Assembly (NCBI RefSeq): GCF_001017435.1
Contig: NZ_CP011371.1
Span: 62,001-126,000 of the forward strand
Length of the DNA stretch: 64,000 nucleotides
Source of the DNA: Caldimonas brevitalea
Lineage (GTDB): Bacteria; Pseudomonadota; Gammaproteobacteria; Burkholderiales; Burkholderiaceae_C
Reading direction: 5' to 3'
This document shows positions 20,772 through 28,670 of the stretch, piece by piece (the first letter of the stretch is position 1; each line of letters opens with the position of its first letter). The position numbers and the translations under genes were made by a program. Under the pieces are notes generated by a model. It was not told where the DNA came from. It did not search any database and was given only the letters and a program-made list of their open reading frames with translations.

Positions 20772-21686
20772 ATGAGATTCCAACCCGTCCACCACTGTGC
20801 GATGTGTGCGGCCCTCGCTGCCGTGAACGCCGAGGCGGTGCCCGATGCACCCGTCCAGCCGGCTCGCCGGCTGTTCACCGGGGCCTTGCTGGCCGCCGGT
20901 GCGAGCGCAGCGCTGCCGGCCTTCGCGCAGGGCATCGACGTCGGCAAGCAATCGCAGTTCTCGAAGCTGGTGCCGGCCGAGGACGTCGAGGCGGCCGCGA
21001 CGCAGCAATACGGCGAGATGCTGAAGCAGGCCCGGGCGCAGAACGCGCTCGGCCCCGACAACCATCCGCAGGTGGTGCGGCTGCGCGAGATCGCCAAGCG
21101 TTTGGTGCCGTTCTCGGACGAATGGAACCCGCGCGCGCGCCAGTGGAAGTGGGAGGTCAACCTGATCGGCTCCAAGCAGCTGAACGCGTTCTGCATGCCG
21201 GGCGGCAAGATCGCCTTCTACAGCGGCATCCTGCAGCAGCTCAAGCTCAACGACGACGAGGTGGCGCAGATCATGGGCCACGAGATCGCGCACGCGCTGC
21301 GCGAACATGCGCGCGAGCGCATGGGCAAGACCGCGGCGACCCGCATCGGTGCCGGGCTGCTGAGCAGCCTGCTCGGGCTGGGCAACACCGGCGACGCGCT
21401 GCTCAACATGGGTGGGCAGTTGCTGACGCTGAAATTCAGCCGCGAAGACGAGTCCGAGGCCGACCTGGTCGGCATGGACGTGGCGGCGCGCGGCGGCTAC
21501 AACCCCCACGCCGGTGTGTCGCTATGGCGCAAGATGATGGCCGCCAGCAAAGGCGCGCCGCCGCAGTTCCTCTCGACCCACCCGGCCGGCGACACCCGCA
21601 TCCGCGACATCGAAAGCAACATGCCGCGCGTGTTGCCGCTGTATGAGCGCGCCCCGAAACCGGAACGGCGCTTCGACCCCGCGTGA
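20772..21686 (+). CDS. M48 family metallopeptidase, exported
   Basis: A 304-residue zinc peptidase. The HExxH motif lies in MGHEIAHALREH, with the third zinc ligand Glu in REDESEADLVGMDV. The N-terminal ~30 residues are unusual, then ARRLFTGALLAAGASAALPAFAQG forms a signal peptide that carries a twin-arginine-like RRLF, so Tat or Sec export is possible. It resembles the short periplasmic Oma1/LoiP-type proteases without TPRs. It is likely involved in envelope protein quality control and is co-transcribed with the AmpG-like permease gene. Confidence 0.9.
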   Translation: MRFQPVHHCAMCAALAAVNAEAVPDAPVQPARRLFTGALLAAGASAALPAFAQGIDVGKQSQFSKLVPAEDVEAAATQQYGEMLKQARAQNALGPDNHPQVVRLREIAKRLVPFSDEWNPRARQWKWEVNLIGSKQLNAFCMPGGKIAFYSGILQQLKLNDDEVAQIMGHEIAHALREHARERMGKTAATRIGAGLLSSLLGLGNTGDALLNMGGQLLTLKFSREDESEADLVGMDVAARGGYNPHAGVSLWRKMMAASKGAPPQFLSTHPAGDTRIRDIESNMPRVLPLYERAPKPERRFDPA

Positions 21687-21817
21687 CGGGCTGCGCCGCA
21701 GGGGCACGCTCACGCACGGTGATCAGGGTGCAGCGACGGCCGCACGTCGTGGCGTCGCGGTCACCCACCTGAAACCAACCCCTGCGGCCCCGCACTGATG
21801 GATCAGGCCCTCGCCGT

Positions 21818-22456
21818 TCAGGTCCCACGCACGAAGGGGTTGGTGCGCCGCTCGGCGCCGAAGCTGCTTTCGGGCCCGTGGCCCGGCACGAACACGACGT
21901 CGTCGCCCATCGGCCACAGCCTCTGCGTGATCGAGTCGATCAGCGTCTGGTGGTCGCCGCCGGGGAAGTCGGTGCGCCCGATGCTGCCTTCGAACAGCAC
22001 GTCGCCGACGAAGGCGCGCCCCGCTTCGGGCGAGAAGAACACCACGTGGCCTGGCGTGTGGCCGGGACAGTGACGCACCTGCAGGCTGCACTCGCCGACG
22101 TTCACCGTGTCGCCGTCGTGCAGCCAGCGCGTCGGCGTGAACCCTTCGCTGACCGGAAAGCCGAACATCTTGGACTGCTGCGGCAACGCGTCGATCCAGA
22201 ACCGGTCGCCCTCGTGCGGCCCGACGATGGGCAGGCCCAGCTCGCGCGCGAGCTGCCCGGCACCCCCGGCGTGGTCGATGTGGGCGTGGGTCAGCCAGAT
22301 TTGTTCGAGCTGCAGGCCGAGGCGCTCAACCTCGGCCCGCAAACGGGGCAAATCGCCCCCAGGATCGACGATCGCGGCGCGGTGGGTGGTGTCACACCAG
22401 ACGATGGAACAGTTCTGCTGGAAGGCCGTGACGGGGACGGTGTGGTAGCGCAGCAT
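21818..22456 (-). CDS. MBL-fold metallo-hydrolase (YcbL/GloB-like)
   Basis: A 212-residue metallo-beta-lactamase-fold hydrolase. The metal motif THAHIDHAGG, the His in CPGHTPGHVVF, the bridging Asp in FVGDVLF and the C-terminal VFVPGHGPES are in the order of glyoxalase-II-like enzymes. The short length fits YcbL rather than full GloB, which has an additional C-terminal domain. Predicted thioester (for example S-lactoylglutathione) hydrolase. ATG 22456 (MLRYHTVPVTAF) is preferred over one 33 bp upstream because family members begin here. Confidence 0.88.
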   Translation of the reverse strand: MLRYHTVPVTAFQQNCSIVWCDTTHRAAIVDPGGDLPRLRAEVERLGLQLEQIWLTHAHIDHAGGAGQLARELGLPIVGPHEGDRFWIDALPQQSKMFGFPVSEGFTPTRWLHDGDTVNVGECSLQVRHCPGHTPGHVVFFSPEAGRAFVGDVLFEGSIGRTDFPGGDHQTLIDSITQRLWPMGDDVVFVPGHGPESSFGAERRTNPFVRGT

Positions 22457-22508
22457 GGGCAAGCGATTGAAGCGAGACGGGCGAAGCATGCCACGCCGCG
22501 CCCAAGAA

Positions 22509-22539
22509 AAAAGCCCGGCGGGAGCACCGCCGGGCTTTT
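22509..22539 (-). terminator. Rho-independent terminator of the SWIB gene
   Basis: Perfect 9-bp stem GCCCGGCGG/CCGCCGGGC with GAGCA loop, flanked by AAAA and TTTT so it can work on both strands. It lies 20 bp past the SWIB gene stop. Confidence 0.92.
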
Positions 22540-22559
22540 GAGAGAGCGTCTCGAGCGAC

Positions 22560-23030
22560 TTACGACAGCTGAGCGCTGATCAGCTTGGTCATCTCGAACA
22601 TCGACACCTGGCCCTTCTTGAAGACTTCCTTGAGCTTGCCGTCGGCGTTGATCATGCGCTTGTTCTCTGCGTCTTGCAGCTTGTTCTTCTTGATGTAGTC
22701 CCAGACCTTCTTGGTCACTTCGGTGCGAGGCAGCGGCTTGTCGCCGATGATCGCGGCCAGCGCGGGGCTCGGGGTCATCGCCTTCATGAAGGCGGCGTTC
22801 GGCGTGCGCTTGGTCTTGGGCTTTGCGGTCTTGGTGGCGGCCTTCTTGGCGGGGGCTGCCTTCTTCGCGGCGGCCTTCTTGGCCGGAGCCGCTGCCTTCT
22901 TCGCCGGAGCCGCCTTCTTTGCGGGGGCTGCCTTCTTCGCGACCGGTGCCTTCTTTGCCGGAGCGGCCTTCTTGGCCGGGGCCTTCTTCGCTGCCGCCTT
23001 TTTGGCGGGAGCTTTCTTCGCAGTTGCCAT
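22560..23030 (-). CDS. SWIB/MDM2-domain protein with histone H1-like Lys/Ala tail
   Basis: A 156-residue basic protein with two parts. Residues ~1-75 are Lys/Ala/Pro repeats of the AAKKAP/PAKKA type, as in bacterial H1-like nucleoid proteins. Residues ~77-156 form a SWIB domain (MTPSPALAAIIGDKPLPRTEVTKKVWDYIK split as MTPSPALAAIIGDKPL and RTEVTKKVWDYIKKNKLQD, then INADGKLKEVF). The tail should bind DNA without sequence specificity. The SWIB fold is of eukaryotic chromatin and chlamydial fame but occurs in many proteobacteria. ATG 23030 is chosen, with GGAG upstream; a strong terminator follows. Confidence 0.92.
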   Translation of the reverse strand: MATAKKAPAKKAAAKKAPAKKAAPAKKAPVAKKAAPAKKAAPAKKAAAPAKKAAAKKAAPAKKAATKTAKPKTKRTPNAAFMKAMTPSPALAAIIGDKPLPRTEVTKKVWDYIKKNKLQDAENKRMINADGKLKEVFKKGQVSMFEMTKLISAQLS

Positions 23031-23601
23031 GTCGAATTTCTCCATCAAATGAACGGTTGATGTGCCGGGTCGGGGCAAGGGCCGCATGAGCTCTCGTTCT
23101 CTACCAACACCCGCGTCGCGAATGGTACTGCGAGAGTGCTGCATTGAGAAGCACGTTTCCCAGGGAAATCAAGCGTTTGTCCCAGGGCACACACGGTTTT
23201 GTCGCTGCCCGGCATCACTCGATCGTGCACAGGGACCGTCATGCTGCTCATGGAGCGCTTCGGGGCAGTGGTCACACCCCACATTGATGGGGTCGCACCG
23301 GGCCGCGCGACCCCCTCGATAGGGTGCAAGACGAGGTGCCGGCGAGCTGGTTGCCTCACTCGAGGGACGTGGGTGCCGACAGTCCTCGGCACGCCGACAT
23401 CCGTGATGCAGTAGCGGGCTACTACCCGCTGCGACCCGCGTGTTTCGACAATGGATCAGGCGCGTGAGCACCCACGGCCGCCCGAAGGGGGCCGCACCGC
23501 AGTGCGTCGCATGGCGGTTCCCCCATGAGCGCCGTCAGACCCGCCCATCGCGCCGCCTTCCCCTCCCTTCCCCTCTGCTCTCTCTCGATCAGGAGACTCT
23601 C
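23031..23601. other. Non-coding divergent region
   Basis: A 571-bp spacer between the SWIB gene and the PfpI-like gene. No plausible gene was seen. Small hairpins are present at 23373-23392 (GTGCCGA/TCGGCAC, 6-nt loop) and 23413-23430 (AGCGGG/CCCGCT). The 3' portion (23555-23600) is a C/T-rich leader ahead of AGGAGA. Confidence 0.4.
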
Positions 23602-24180
23602 ATGGCAAAGAAGATCCTCATGCTCGTCGGCGATTTCGTCGAGGACTACGAGACCATGGTGCCCTTCCAGGCGCTCACGATGGTCGGCCACCTGGTACAC
23701 GCGGCGTGCCCCGACAAGAAGGCCGGCGACTGGGTGATGACCGCAGTGCACGACTTCGACGGCTACCAGACCTACTCCGAGAAGCCCGGCCACCGCTTCG
23801 CACTCAACGCCAGCTTCGACGAGATCGACCCCGAGGACTACGACGCGCTGGTCGTGCCGGGCGGGCGCTCGCCCGAATACCTGCGCATGAACCCCAAGGT
23901 CATCGCCTGCGTGCAGCACTTCGCCAAGGCCGGCAAGCCGATCGCGTCGATCTGCCACGGCCCTCAGCTGCTGGCAGCCGCAGGCGTGCTGCGCGGCAAG
24001 CGCGTGTCGGCCTACCCTGCTTGTGCGGCCGAGGTCGAACTGGCCGGCGGCAGCTATGCGTCGATTGAAGTGAACCAGGCTGTCACCGACGGCCAGCTGG
24101 TCACCGCGCCGGCCTGGCCCGCCCACCCCGCGTGGCTAGCGCAGTTCCTCGCGGTGCTCGGAACGCGGATCGAGGTGTGA
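23602..24180 (+). CDS. DJ-1/PfpI family protein
   Basis: A 192-residue DJ-1/PfpI-fold protein. The nucleophile elbow Cys is in [13 protein letters not shown], the conserved Glu in [10 protein letters not shown] and the glycine-rich loop in [12 protein letters not shown]. This matches the YhbO/PfpI branch, variously described as protease, glyoxalase III or deglycase; no firm activity can be assigned. AGGAGA at 23591-23596 gives the start. An upstream extension to 23440 lacks conservation. Confidence 0.9.
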   Translation: MAKKILMLVGDFVEDYETMVPFQALTMVGHLVHAACPDKKAGDWVMTAVHDFDGYQTYSEKPGHRFALNASFDEIDPEDYDALVVPGGRSPEYLRMNPKVIACVQHFAKAGKPIASICHGPQLLAAAGVLRGKRVSAYPACAAEVELAGGSYASIEVNQAVTDGQLVTAPAWPAHPAWLAQFLAVLGTRIEV

Positions 24181-24276
24181 AAGCGGTGCGCGGCTGTGCC
24201 GCCGCGGCGCGCAGGGTCACCACTCGGGTGCCCGGCGCTGCCGCGTCGTGATGCCGGGCACCACGCCGTCGGCCCC

Positions 24277-24305
24277 TTTTCATCACCGGCACCTGCGGTT
24301 ATGGT
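24277..24305 (+). promoter_or_regulatory. Candidate sigma-70 promoter of the RHH gene
   Basis: TTTTCA (24277-24282), 17-bp spacer, TATGGT (24300-24305), each 4/6 to consensus. It lies 45 bp upstream of the start. Confidence 0.45.
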
Positions 24306-24312
24306 GAGCACC

Positions 24313-24330
24313 CGGCGCCGCAAGGCGCCG
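24313..24330 (+). other. 5'-UTR hairpin with GCAA tetraloop
   Basis: CGGCGCC-GCAA-GGCGCCG, a perfect 7-bp stem closed by a GNRA tetraloop, just ahead of the AGGAG at 24338-24342. It could stabilise or modulate the leader. Confidence 0.5.
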
Positions 24331-24349
24331 TGACAGCAGGAGCAGGCGC

Positions 24350-24721
24350 ATGTGCGAGATCTTCACCCGGGCCCACCCGGAGTCCTACGAGTCCAGGACG
24401 CGGTCGGTGCGTCTGCACGGCGTGGTCACCAGCATCCGGCTCGAGAACCTGTATTGGGAAGTGCTGGACGAAATCGGCCGCCGCGACGGGCTCAGCGTGG
24501 CCCAGCTGCTGGAGCGGCTCTACGACGAGCTGGTGAGGGCGCGCGGCGAGGTCGGCAATTTCACGTCCTTCCTGCGCGTGTGCGCGCTGCGCTACATGGC
24601 GCTGCAGGTGCAGCAGCGCATACCGAACGACCTGGCGGTGCCGCTCGCCTCGCTCGATGCGCGGCGCGTGCTCGAGCACCTGCCTGAAAGCTGGGCCAGC
24701 CCCGAACACGTGACGTCGTGA
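24350..24721 (+). CDS. Ribbon-helix-helix domain protein
   Basis: A 123-residue protein. The core TRSVRLHGVVTSIRLENLYWEVLDEIGRR followed by DGLSVAQLLERLYDEL and FTSFLRVCALRYM fits the RHH_4 family: a basic beta-strand (SIRLE) then two helices. The fold suggests DNA binding as a dimer, but no target or partner toxin is adjacent, so a free-standing regulator is more likely than an antitoxin. AGGAG at 24338-24342 fits the start. Confidence 0.8.
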   Translation: MCEIFTRAHPESYESRTRSVRLHGVVTSIRLENLYWEVLDEIGRRDGLSVAQLLERLYDELVRARGEVGNFTSFLRVCALRYMALQVQQRIPNDLAVPLASLDARRVLEHLPESWASPEHVTS

Positions 24722-24729
24722 GACCCGCG

Positions 24730-24750
24730 GGCCGCCACAGGACGGCGGCC
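24730..24750. terminator. Hairpin in the convergent gap
   Basis: GGCCGCC-N7-GGCGGCC in the 36-bp gap between the RHH gene and the hydroxylase gene. No U-tract is present, so the call is tentative. Confidence 0.4.
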
Positions 24751-24757
24751 GTGGGCG

Positions 24758-25441
24758 TCAGGCGTCGGCCCACATCCGCAACAGGTTGTGATAGGTGCCG
24801 GTGAGGCGCACCACGGCGGGTGTGTCGCCGTGCGCCTCGCGCAGGTTGAGGATGCTCATGTCGAGGTCGAACAGCAAACGCCGCTGTTCGTCGCTGCGCA
24901 CCATGCTCTGCACCCAGAAGAAACTGGCCAGGCGCGCGCCCCGCGTGACCGGCTCGACCCGGTGCACGCTGGACGACGGATAGATCACCATGTCGCCAGC
25001 CGGCAGCTTCACGGCCTGGGTGCCGTAGGTGTCCTCGATCACCAGTTCACCACCGTCGTACTCCGCCGGGTCGGACAGGAACAGCGTGCAGGAGACGTCG
25101 GTACGCAAGCGCTCACCGCTGCCGTGGATGAAGCGCACCGCGTTGTCGATGTGGTTGCCGAAGGCGTTGGCTTCGCCCGCATAGCGGTTGAACAGCGGCG
25201 GAAACACGTGCTGCGGCAGCGCGGCGGTGAAGAACAGCTTATGCCGCTTGAGGCCCTCCAGCACCATTGCCTGCAGCTCGCGGGTGATCGTGTGATCCTG
25301 CGGCAGTTGCCGGTTGTTCTTCACCTGGGCCGACTGGGTGCCGGCCGTGACCCGGCCATCGTCCCAGGGAGCGTTGTCGAGCAAGGTGCGCGCATGGCGG
25401 ACTTCATCGGAGGTCAGGACGGTGGGGAGGCGCAGCAGCAT
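24758..25441 (-). CDS. ybiX: PKHD-type Fe(II)/2-oxoglutarate hydroxylase
   Basis: A 227-residue dioxygenase of the PiuC/YbiX family. The iron triad is visible as H-x-D in GNHIDNAV and the distal His in [10 protein letters not shown], with the 2-oxoglutarate-binding Arg in RLASFFW. The N-terminus [14 protein letters not shown] is typical. The gene sits 86 bp behind a Fiu-like TonB receptor gene, the same pairing as E. coli fiu-ybiX and Pseudomonas piuA-piuC, so it should be iron-repressed. The hydroxylated substrate is not established. Confidence 0.94.
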   Translation of the reverse strand: MLLRLPTVLTSDEVRHARTLLDNAPWDDGRVTAGTQSAQVKNNRQLPQDHTITRELQAMVLEGLKRHKLFFTAALPQHVFPPLFNRYAGEANAFGNHIDNAVRFIHGSGERLRTDVSCTLFLSDPAEYDGGELVIEDTYGTQAVKLPAGDMVIYPSSSVHRVEPVTRGARLASFFWVQSMVRSDEQRRLLFDLDMSILNLREAHGDTPAVVRLTGTYHNLLRMWADA

Positions 25442-25498
25442 GATGGGACGTCCGGAAACAGAATGCAGGCCGGGAGGCGGGTGCCCCCCGGCATCACA

Positions 25499-25520
25499 CG
25501 GGCCCGCGCGAACGGGCCCG
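25499..25520 (-). terminator. Hairpin between receptor and hydroxylase genes
   Basis: Two identical self-complementary octamers CGGGCCCG separated by 6 nt form an 8-bp stem beginning 8 nt past the receptor stop. No U-tract follows, so partial read-through or 3'-end protection is likely. Confidence 0.45.
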
Positions 25521-25527
25521 ACGACCG

Positions 25528-27789
25528 TCAGAACTTGGCCGCCAGGGTCAGCTGGGCGCTGCGGGTCGTGCCCGGCACCACGTGGCCGCGGTAGATGCCG
25601 TCGGCATACACCTTGTCGGTCAGGTTCATGACGTTCAGTTTGACGGTGTACGGGCCGGTCACGTACTCGACCATGGCGTCGGCCTTCACATAGCCGGGCG
25701 CCACGTTCAGCGCGGTCTCGCCTTGTGCCGGCTTGCGGTCGCTCATGCCGTCCGCGCCGATGCCCACGCGCCATTTTGGGGTCAGGCGGTAGGTGGCCCA
25801 GACGTTGCCGGTCCAACGCGGCGTCAGGCCGCTGTCCATGCCCACCGACGCGGCGTTGTTCTGGCCCGCCTTGTCGATGTTGCCCCGCATGTAGGCCACG
25901 CCGCCGAAGATTTCGAGGGCGGGCAGCGGCCGGCCGGCGGCTTCGAACTCGATGCCGTCGGTGTGGCGCTTGCCGTTGAGCAGGTAGTTGTCGGGGCCGG
26001 CCTCGGCGGCGTCGGTGTTGCGCTCGTTGTACTTCTCGGTACGGAACAGCGAGGAGCGCAGCGACAGGTTGCCGTCGTAGAGGTCCCACTTGGCGCCGAT
26101 TTCGAAGTTGCGGCTCTTCTCGGGGGCGGTGTTCGCGGTGCGGTCGTCGAATTGGTAGAGATCGCCCGACGCATTGAACGAGGTGCCGTAGGACACGTAG
26201 TAGCTGGAATACAGGTCCGGCTGATAGATCGCGCCGATCCGGTGGCTCCACATGTTGTCGGTGCGGGACAGCGGGCCGCCGTTGGCGCGCTCATAGTCGC
26301 CCGAGAAGTGGTCGAAGCGCAGCCCGCCGATCAGTTTCCATTGGGGTGCCAGCTGGAGTGTGTCCTGCGCGTAGAGGCCGACGGTGTCCGAGGTGAAGTC
26401 GTTGGCCCTGGCCTTGACACGCGTGTCCGGCACACCGGCGTACGGCCCGACCGCGCCCCAGGTGGTGTTGGTCTTGGGGTTGCCGGCCGGGAACGAGTAG
26501 GTGTAGGTGGTCGTCTCTTCCCGGGCGTACTCGGCCCCGGCGAGCAGGTTGTGCTGCAGGCCGAACCAGTTCGCCTTGCCCGAGTAGTCGGTCTGCAGGA
26601 AGCGATGGCGGTCCTTGGCCGCGCGTGTCTGGTTGCCGCGGCAGACCACGCTGGCGTCGGAGTAGGACGTCTGCGAGATGGTCGCGGTGCCTTGTGGGTA
26701 GGAGCAGGCGAGCGGAAGCGCCGGGTTCACCGCGACTGCCTGGAAGCGCGAGGTCGTGGCCCACAGGTCGCGCTTGTAGCGGCCGTCACGGTAGGTGGTC
26801 CTGATCTCGCCGCCGTTGTCGAAGCGGTGCAGCCAGCTGAAGAAGCCGTAGTTGGCCGAGTCCTTCTGGTAGTCGGACTCGTAGCCGTACCAGCGGTCGA
26901 CCGCCGCTTCCACCGGGCGGCCGTCCAGCCAGCCGAAGCCGTAGTCGGGCACGTCGTCGTAGCTGAGGTGGTAGAAGCCGACCGAAAACTCGTCGGCGGT
27001 GCCGATGCCCCAGCGGTAGGTCGGGGCAATGCCCTGACGGTCGGTTTCCGGGCCGTCCCGGAAGCTCTTCGCGTCGGTCTTCATCACGTTGACGCGCAGC
27101 GCCGCGTCTTCGCCGGTCTTCAGGTTGAAGTCGCCGGTCAGGCGGTAGTAGTCGTCGCTGCCCGCCGTGAGCGCCACTTCATGCTCAGTCATCAAGAAGG
27201 GCTGCTTGCTGACCTGGTTGATGATGCCGCCGGTCGAGCCGCGGCCGTAGAGCATCGAGGCCGAGCCGCGCAGCACCTCGATGCGGTCCTGATTGAAGGT
27301 GTCGCGGTTGTACTGCGCGATGTCGCGCATGCCGTCCTGGAAGATGTCGCCACGCGCCGAAAAGCCGCGGATGCGGATCAGGTCGCCGATCGCGCCGCCC
27401 TCGCCCGCTTCGAAGGCGATGCCGGTCACGGTGTGCATGGCCGACTTCAGCGTGTCGTAGTTCTTGTCGTCCATCAGCTTCTCGGTCACCACGGTGAGCG
27501 ATTGCGGGATGTCGCGCAGCTCCTGCTTGCCCTTGCCCGCCGTCGTGGTGGTCGCCTGGTAGCTCTCCTTGCCGGTGCGCTCGGCGGTGCCCTTCACCGT
27601 CACCTGCGGCAGCGCTGCGGCCTTCGGCTCGGCCGCCGGCGTGGACGCTTGTGCAAAGGCCAGGCTGGCAAAGCCGAAGCCGGCCGCGAGCGCGCCGAGG
27701 GGCGCCAGCGTGCGCGCCATCGGGGCGGGGTGAGAAGAAGCAGCCGAGGCCACGGGCGCCTTGCGCGACGAACCTTTACGACGGGTCAT
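25528..27789 (-). CDS. fiu: TonB-dependent siderophore receptor (Fiu-like)
   Basis: A 753-residue outer-membrane receptor. The long basic N-terminus and signal ([18 protein letters not shown]) are followed by the plug ([81 protein letters not shown]) and a 22-strand barrel region ending in TLAAKF with C-terminal Phe. The closest likeness is to catecholate receptors such as Fiu. The N-terminus is extended by ~20 residues before a second Met (residue 24), a possible alternative start. A Fur box lies about 130 bp upstream; the PKHD hydroxylase gene follows in the same orientation. Confidence 0.93.
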   Translation of the reverse strand: MTRRKGSSRKAPVASAASSHPAPMARTLAPLGALAAGFGFASLAFAQASTPAAEPKAAALPQVTVKGTAERTGKESYQATTTTAGKGKQELRDIPQSLTVVTEKLMDDKNYDTLKSAMHTVTGIAFEAGEGGAIGDLIRIRGFSARGDIFQDGMRDIAQYNRDTFNQDRIEVLRGSASMLYGRGSTGGIINQVSKQPFLMTEHEVALTAGSDDYYRLTGDFNLKTGEDAALRVNVMKTDAKSFRDGPETDRQGIAPTYRWGIGTADEFSVGFYHLSYDDVPDYGFGWLDGRPVEAAVDRWYGYESDYQKDSANYGFFSWLHRFDNGGEIRTTYRDGRYKRDLWATTSRFQAVAVNPALPLACSYPQGTATISQTSYSDASVVCRGNQTRAAKDRHRFLQTDYSGKANWFGLQHNLLAGAEYAREETTTYTYSFPAGNPKTNTTWGAVGPYAGVPDTRVKARANDFTSDTVGLYAQDTLQLAPQWKLIGGLRFDHFSGDYERANGGPLSRTDNMWSHRIGAIYQPDLYSSYYVSYGTSFNASGDLYQFDDRTANTAPEKSRNFEIGAKWDLYDGNLSLRSSLFRTEKYNERNTDAAEAGPDNYLLNGKRHTDGIEFEAAGRPLPALEIFGGVAYMRGNIDKAGQNNAASVGMDSGLTPRWTGNVWATYRLTPKWRVGIGADGMSDRKPAQGETALNVAPGYVKADAMVEYVTGPYTVKLNVMNLTDKVYADGIYRGHVVPGTTRSAQLTLAAKF

Positions 27790-27916
27790 GTGCCAACTCC
27801 GAGAAATGCTTTAGATGTGAAGGACAAGGTCGACCGCCGTCGTTGGCTGGCACAAAAAAGGCGCACGAGAACGCGCGCCGGTCGCTGGCTAGGACAAAAA
27901 GCGGTAACAGCCGCAA

Positions 27917-27931
27917 TGATAACCATTCTCA
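27917..27931. promoter_or_regulatory. Fur box
   Basis: TGATAAC-C-ATTCTCA matches the 7-1-7 Fur consensus TGATAAT-n-ATTATCA at 12 of 14 arm positions. It lies 128 bp upstream of the siderophore receptor gene. Confidence 0.85.
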
Positions 27932-28106
27932 TCTGATCTCGCCGCCAACCGTGCCGAACCTCACGGGGGGCTGTGGTGCGGCTCCCACAATGGGCGAAGG
28001 TGCCATTCACATTTCTTTACGTCGTCGACAATCGCGAGGTCCCGAGGGTTCGGGGACGCGGCCCAAAGAGAGGCCCGCGGTTCACAACGAGATGGAGTAT
28101 CGAGAG

Positions 28107-28586
28107 ATGAGAGTCGGAGCAATCAAGGCGGCACTGGCCGCCGTCACCTTTGCCGTGCTGTCGGGTTGCGCAAGCTTGCCCTCCCCTGAAGTGATGAAGG
28201 CGGAAGCGGCCACCTTCCAACTGCCCAAGCTGCCGGAAGAAGGCAAGGCCATTGTTTATGTGGTGCGCCCCTCGATCCTGGGGACCATGATCCGCTTCAA
28301 CGTCTTCGTCGACGACCAGGAGGCGGCCTCCGAGATGGGGTTCACCCGCGGCTCGCAGTACATCTATTTCAACCTGAAGCCGGGCACCCATCGCATCTAC
28401 TCGAAGGCCGAGAACTGGGCGGAGACCGAGGTCAAGGCGAACGCCGGCGACATCATCTTCCTGCAGCAGGAACCGGCAATGGGCGTGATGATGGCTCGCA
28501 ACAACCTCTTCACCTTGCCCGAGTTCGAAGGCAAGTACCACGTGAAGACGCTCAAGGTCGGCACCATCCACAAGACCGACAAGTGA
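28107..28586 (+). CDS. DUF2846 lipoprotein
   Basis: A 159-residue lipoprotein. Signal and lipobox end in LSGC with Cys near residue 21; the next residue is Ala, so outer-membrane sorting is expected. The remainder (GKAIVYVVRPSILGTMIRFNVFVDD, YIYFNLKPGTHRIYSK, ADNA-like VKANAGDIIFLQQEP) is the DUF2846 beta-sandwich of unknown function. ATG 28107 is chosen over 28092 because GGAG (28094-28097) is correctly spaced. Confidence 0.88.
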   Translation: MRVGAIKAALAAVTFAVLSGCASLPSPEVMKAEAATFQLPKLPEEGKAIVYVVRPSILGTMIRFNVFVDDQEAASEMGFTRGSQYIYFNLKPGTHRIYSKAENWAETEVKANAGDIIFLQQEPAMGVMMARNNLFTLPEFEGKYHVKTLKVGTIHKTDK

Positions 28587-28670
28587 GACCGCCGGAAGGT
28601 GCAGGCCGTGATCGGTCTGCACCTTCCGGTCCGCCCCCGTGCCGCCCGAGGCACGGTGGGCGCCCCTTCA

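Noticed and set aside
23219..23231. Third copy of the TetR operator (CGATCGTGCAC)
   Set aside because: Only one half matches, and it is not palindromic around ATCGAT, so it is probably chance.
24350..24721. Antitoxin of a toxin-antitoxin pair (RHH fold)
   Set aside because: No small co-directional toxin-like ORF is adjacent; the neighbour is a convergent iron-regulated hydroxylase.
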